From assembly GCA_017590115.1 (NCBI GenBank), contig JAGGNK010008781.1:3577676-3641675 (forward strand): DNA of 64,000 nucleotides, read 5' to 3'. Of this stretch, positions 59,516-64,000 are shown in pieces; the stretch's first letter is position 1; each line of letters starts with the position of its first letter. The notes under the pieces were generated by a model, which saw only the letters and a list, made by a program, of their open reading frames with translations, was not told the DNA's origin and ran no database searches. Origin of the DNA: Montifringilla adamsi (lineage: Eukaryota; Chordata; Aves; Passeriformes; Passeridae). The position numbers and the translations under genes were made by a program.

Positions 59516-60060
59516 AGGACAGCAATCTTCTCCACAGATTTGAAAATAATGATGCAGCTTCACGGCACACAAAGCTGAACACAGAAAATTTAGTATGCAA
59601 AAATATGTAACTCTGCATTAAGAGGTGTTTTTTTTAGGTGTTTAAAGGAGCTTTTGTTAAAAAAAAAAAAAAAGAAACAAACCTACTTGGCTTTACCTTT
59701 TTAAAATACCAAATGTATTTGGCTGGCACTAACAAGGTGGGATGGTTACTTTGGGTACATTTTGGGAGTGTATGATGTGGGTGCAATCACCAGAGGAGAG
59801 GGGTAAGATCTTTACATCTCTAGCTGATAAATGAGCTTCTTTTTCCCCAAGAAATCATTTAAATGCTTCTTTAGTCTAGGAAGATTTATAGAATAGAAAA
59901 TAACAACAGAATTAGGTCTCTAAACCTTGTCCTATGAACTGTTTCTCTTCTGTGAGCAAAGTGAACGCCGTTTGTATACCTGGGCCAGGGAGCAGTGTTA
60001 AATCTGAAGAAAAAGTACTTTTTTTGTTCCGTCCTGCTGGTTGTAGCCACTCCAAATAAA
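59516..60060 (+). terminator. ALDH2: ALDH2 3' UTR and poly(A) signal
   Basis: Non-coding sequence after the stop with AATAAA at 60,055-60,060, followed by CATTTCTTGTCTCAG and a GT-rich element (GGGCGGTGTGTGC), consistent with cleavage near 60,075-60,085. Confidence 0.75.
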
Positions 60061-60269
60061 CATTTCTTGTCTCAGTGCAGTCAACCCTACTTTTGTTGGG
60101 CGGTGTGTGCCGGTGAGCCCAAGCTCACACGAATTCCTGCAGCGGTTATTTTTAAGGGTTTGCTCTGCCCTGCCCTGCCCGCTATGCTTGTGTTGCCTTG
60201 GTGTTACCGGGACACTGCCGCTGCCACCCGGCCCCAGCGCGGCTGGAGGAGTGCGGGGGGTCTGAGCCT

Positions 60270-61100
60270 GAGTGAGGGCGGTGGGGCTGCCCTGGGAGGC
60301 GCGGCCATGGCGTGGTTTCGGGGGAGGAGCGGAGGGCCCGGTCGGTTTTTGCGCCTCCATCTCGCCGCTTCCCCTCACGGCCCCGAGGGAGCCCGTTCCC
60401 CTCAGGCGCGTGCGAGCCCCAGATCTCGCGAGACTTGGAGCCGCCTGGCCCCTCAGCCCAGCGGGAGCGCCGAGTTCTCGCGAGACCTCCGGGACGCGAC
60501 GGGCAGCAAGTCCCTTCGGTAGGTCCCGCCCATCGAGATATCGCGAGACTTCGCTTTGCCACGCCCTTCATGTTAGGGGCGGAGCGAAGATATCTGGCCC
60601 CGCCCCGCGCCTCGGTGATTACAACGTCATCACAAAGCGCCGCCCTTCTCGAAAGCCCGGCGGGGGCTTTACCGTTGCCGTCGCGCTTTTAGAGCCGCCG
60701 CCAGCCGCCTGCAAACCGCTCCAGCGCCGTGGCGGCGGCTCCCAAAATCCCGCGACGAGCGCGGGGCGGGCGCGGCGATCCCGCTCCGTCCTCCCGTGCT
60801 GCCCTCGTTGGCCTCAGCGCTACCGCCGCGGCCCGCGGCGGCCGGCGGGGCTGCCCGGCNGAGCGGCGGCGGCACAAAGGCTCCTGCGGGGCTGCGCGTT
60901 GCCTGAGGCGGCCCAGCGGCGCCCCGGGCCCGCCGCGCCCCGCGGGGCGATGTCGCAGGATCACGACATGGACAGGACGATCAAGGTTGGCGGCGGCGGG
61001 GTTTGGGCTGTTCGGCCTCAGCGGAGCCGCCGTGAGGGGCTCGGGGGGGTTTGCTCGGGATCGCGCAAAGGAGGAGCCGAAGTTTTTTGGTGTTTGTGGA
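60270..61100 (+). promoter_or_regulatory. MAPKAPK5: MAPKAPK5 CpG-island promoter and 5' UTR
   Basis: Strongly CpG-rich block between the ALDH2 poly(A) site and the MAPKAPK5 start. Two exact TCTCGCGAGA boxes (60,424-60,433 and 60,476-60,485), a near match (60,539-60,548), and a CRE half-like ACGTCATCAC at 60,623. One unresolved base at 60,860. Confidence 0.75.
60950..60985 (+). CDS. MAPKAPK5: MAPKAPK5 (MK5/PRAK) coding exon 1; gene continues beyond window end
   Basis: MAPKAPK5 is a serine/threonine kinase activated by p38 and ERK3/ERK4. The exon encodes MSQDHDMDRTIK, matching human MSEESDMDKAIK in length and pattern, and ends at AAG|GTTGGC. The start is the first ATG after the CpG island, with A/G-rich context GGGCGATG. 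The call rests on 12 residues plus conserved gene order after ALDH2. The next exon (human ETSILEEYS) was not found in the window. Confidence 0.82.
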
Positions 61101-61974
61101 TTTTGGCGAGCGGGGGAATCGGTGCTCGCTGGCTGCGGGGTTCGCTCGTTAATTAGTGTGCTGCTGGTTAATGAGTGCCTCATTATCCATGTTAATTAGT
61201 GCCGCTCCTGCTCTTCCTGGGCTGGTGCCGCTCTGTCCCTGCTGGAATTCCCTTTTCCCCGATGGAGCCGATTTCAGCTGCGAAGTTTATTTTTGGTTTT
61301 ATTTTTGTTTTTGTTTTCTTGCTTTCCTGGCGGGTTCTGCCCAGCGCCCTCACGGCCCATAAATTCCACATTTCTTTTGTCCAAATCTTTCTTCCCGAGC
61401 TTTGTTCCCCTTTTCCCGGATTAATGTCCTTAAACCACAAAATTATCTGAGTTGAATCGATCCAAGTTTCTCCGAGCTCCTGAAAACCCCAAATTCCTGC
61501 GAGCCGCCGACATTTCTGCCCCTTCCTCCTAAACCCTGCATAAACCAAACCTGTATCAATTAATACTTTAACAAGTACTCATCATTTTATACTTTCTGCA
61601 GATTTTTTTGCTTCTCAGATCTTTGGTTTAGCTCGGGTTTGGTTGTTCTGGGGTTCAGGGTCTGGGATTTAGGATTTATTTCCATGGTTGAGGAGCAGGA
61701 GGTGGAATTCCCCAGGATTTCGTTTTTCTCTGCTCGCATCCAGTTTGTCCAAGCAGCCTGCACTCCTTCCACTCGCTGTGTTTCTCCCAAAACTCCTCAT
61801 TTCCAACCTTTTCCCCATCAATATCTGTAGGAAATAAATTTGTAGAATGTTTTTTAAAACGTGATAGAAGATTCACAAAATCTGCACCTTGAAATTAGAA
61901 ATTCTGCCTTAGAAATGCCAGGGAACAGGACAGACTTTGCTGAGAAATGGAAATAAATGTCAAAGCACAGCCTT

Positions 61975-62080
61975 GCAAAAAACAAAAAAAAACCAACCAA
62001 AAAACAAAAAAAAAAAAAAAAACAAAAAAAAAAAAAAAAAAAACAAAAAAAAACAAACCCAAAAACAAACAAAAACCCAA
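61975..62080. repeat. A-rich (CAAAA)n tract
   Basis: About 105 bp almost entirely A with scattered C. Low complexity. Confidence 0.95.
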
Positions 62081-62619
62081 CATATTTCAGAGAAATAGAA
62101 CTATGAGACATGAATTTTATCAGCTCCCACAAGGTCCTAATTACTAAAATAAAATAAAATCACTTAAATTACTAAAATAACAAATGACTCCACTGGGGGT
62201 AATTTCAGCTGATTGGTTTTAAGGAATTTCAGCATTTACATTTATTTACAAAAGCTGATAGGCCAAGAAATGCTTATGATGCACTGTAATTAAAAGATTT
62301 CAAATTAAATTTAAAAAGTTATTGGCTTCTGGTTGTGTGTGAATTGTGACACCTGAATTGTCTCACCCTTCACGTGAGACTGAAAATGGAATAAATGTTT
62401 TTTTTAAACACCTCTCAGTGCCCCATCTCTGGGTCAGAAAAGGGCTTAATCCCACAAATTGGTGTTTTGTGTGAGGAAAAAAAAAAGGCTTTTTTGGGGT
62501 GTGCTGGTCAAAAAAAAAAATTCCTTAATCCCACAAATATCCAGTGGGATCATGGGATCAGTGAGGCTGGAAAAGCTCCCTGAGATCAGCAGCTCAGGGG
62601 GGGCTGAGCAGGGCTGGGA

Positions 62620-62847
62620 GAGCTCTGGGAATTCTGCTTTTCCTCTTGGAATTCTGCTCTTCCCTTGGGAATTCTGCTTTTCCTTTTGGAATTCTGCTTT
62701 TCCTCTGGGAGTGCTGCTCTTCCCTTGGGAATTCTGCTTTTCCTCTTGGAATTCTGCTCTTCCTTTGGGAATTCTGCTCTTCTCCCCTGGGAATTCTGCT
62801 TCTCCTCTGGGAATTCTGCTTTTCCTTTTGCAATTCTGCTTTTCCAG
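62620..62847. repeat. 20-bp minisatellite, about 11 copies, in MAPKAPK5 intron 1
   Basis: GGGAATTCTGCTTTTCCTCT-type units. The GAATTC cores recur every 20 bp from 62,629 to 62,829 (one 22-bp step near 62,791; one unit reads GAGTGC, and the last reads CAATTC). Confidence 0.97.
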
Positions 62848-64000
62848 GCTCTCAGCATCCCAGCCTGCTGGGGTAGTGCCCAAACTCTTGGCTCAGCCTT
62901 GGTGGGAGGGAATTTTGCTGCTGGAGAGATCCCAGCTCCACGTGGAGCTGTGGAACTTTGCTGGAATTCTGGATAGTTCTCATCATTATCCCCTTTTCCC
63001 ACTGAAAATTCATGTTGTCAGTCAGAAGTTTCAGGTTTCTGGAAGTTTGGAGCTGGGTGATTCCCAGGAATTCCATACCCATGAAATCCAGCTGAAACAC
63101 TTGGATATTTTTAAACACATTGGTGCTTTTGAAGCATTTCCAGCTGTTTAGGATCAAAAGAATGGAATTTTTAAGGTGGGAAAAGAGTGAACATTTCCCT
63201 GGCAATGCTGGAATTCCTGGTGCTGAGGTTGGAGCTGCCATTCCTGAGCTGGGAGGTGCAAGTGGCTCACAAATCCTGGATTTGGTGCCATTTGTGTTTC
63301 TTGACCACTTAATTATTCATTTTACCTCTGAATTGTAAAGCTGTTTTGGGATCAAGGTTGGGATCCAGATTTAAAAAGTGCAGGATGTAAAATTGCTTTT
63401 TTTTTTTTCTTTAAAACAATGGCAAATACACAGAATAGGAAATGGAAATTAAAAGCTCATTAATGCCCAACTAAAATTGTGTTTTCACCCCACCCCTCTG
63501 CTTCCAGCTCTCTACAGCTGAATGTCAGGAAAATTAAATCAGCTTTTCCCTAACAAGTGAAATTTTTCCTCACAAGTGAAATCTATCTGAGTTAAATTTG
63601 TAATTTCCTTGAGCTCCTCCTGAACAACACAAATTACTGTGATCCACTGAGATTTCTGCCCCTTCCTTTAGAAACCTTCAGGGCTGGCCCTTCCATGGAT
63701 TTGGGAATTGTTTTTTTCCTTGTGCTGCTGTTGCAGCAGCTCCTCTTGCTGTGATTTATCCTGAGCAGAGGCAGGAATTTAATAAAGGAACAAAGGCCCA
63801 GCTCAGGGCATCAATCACAGCTCTGAGCTGGGTTTGAAGCCTGCCTTGGGTTGTGGTTAAGCCTGAGAGCACCCAAGTGTGGCCTAACAAAGCCCAGCCC
63901 TGTCTGTGTGGATTTGGACAAAAGGAGCCTGGTTCATGATCAGAAAAATCTAAAATTAATCAAGCAGGGTTTAATTTACAGTGTGATGGTTCCAGTGGTT

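Larger units (their letters stand above)
60986..64000 (+). other. MAPKAPK5 intron 1 (partial)
   Basis: No kinase-domain exon was recognised. It holds an A-rich tract (61,975-62,080), a 20-bp minisatellite (62,620-62,847) and several shorter homopolymers. Long open frames here are produced by these repeats. Confidence 0.75.

Overview
This is a window of vertebrate nuclear DNA, almost certainly from a bird and probably a songbird or other neoavian. The evidence is split genes with GT/AG introns, CpG-island promoters, many short CR1 LINE fragments of the kind common in bird genomes, and compact introns. The gene order ATXN2 - BRAP - ACAD10 - ALDH2 - MAPKAPK5 is the same as on human chromosome 12q24. 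The species call is inference. Genes were identified by reading exon translations against remembered family sequences; no database search was possible.

Layout: 1-13,610 holds the 5' part of ATXN2 on the minus strand (five exons; the rest lies left of the window), with its CpG-island promoter at about 13.15-14.1 kb. From 14.1 to 24 kb is about 10 kb with no gene I can support. 24,046-36,692 is BRAP on the minus strand, complete in 12 coding exons (591 aa). 36.7-37.1 kb is a probable BRAP/ACAD10 bidirectional promoter with two TCTCGCGAGA boxes and a 50-bp minisatellite. 37,779-46,378 is ACAD10 on the plus strand, 12 coding exons in one frame. 46.4-50.85 kb has no clear gene. 50,852-59,515 is ALDH2 on the plus strand, complete in 13 exons (520 aa), with a 3' UTR to about 60.08 kb. 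60.3-61.1 kb is the MAPKAPK5 CpG-island promoter, with coding exon 1 at 60,950-60,985; intron 1 fills the rest.

Four of the five genes look ordinary. The exception is ACAD10. Its twelve coding exons are intact and all join in frame at GT/AG sites. However, residues at the active sites of both N-terminal domains are replaced: the HAD nucleophile D is E, the motif III K is R, the second acidic residue of motif IV is S, and the APH/choline-kinase-like domain has HGDxxxxH instead of HGDxxxxN and LGWK instead of LDWE. I also cannot find the acyl-CoA dehydrogenase domain before ALDH2 begins. The reading frame ends almost exactly at the linker that precedes that domain in mammals. This looks like a pseudoenzyme left from a three-domain metabolic enzyme and is the main discovery candidate here.

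Other points: bird ATXN2 has an alanine run where human ATXN2 has the disease-associated polyglutamine; an identical 35-bp element with inverted GATA sites occurs at two places 3 kb apart; several young minisatellites lie in promoters and introns. There are two single-N positions (13,773 and 60,860), both in extremely GC-rich promoter sequence.
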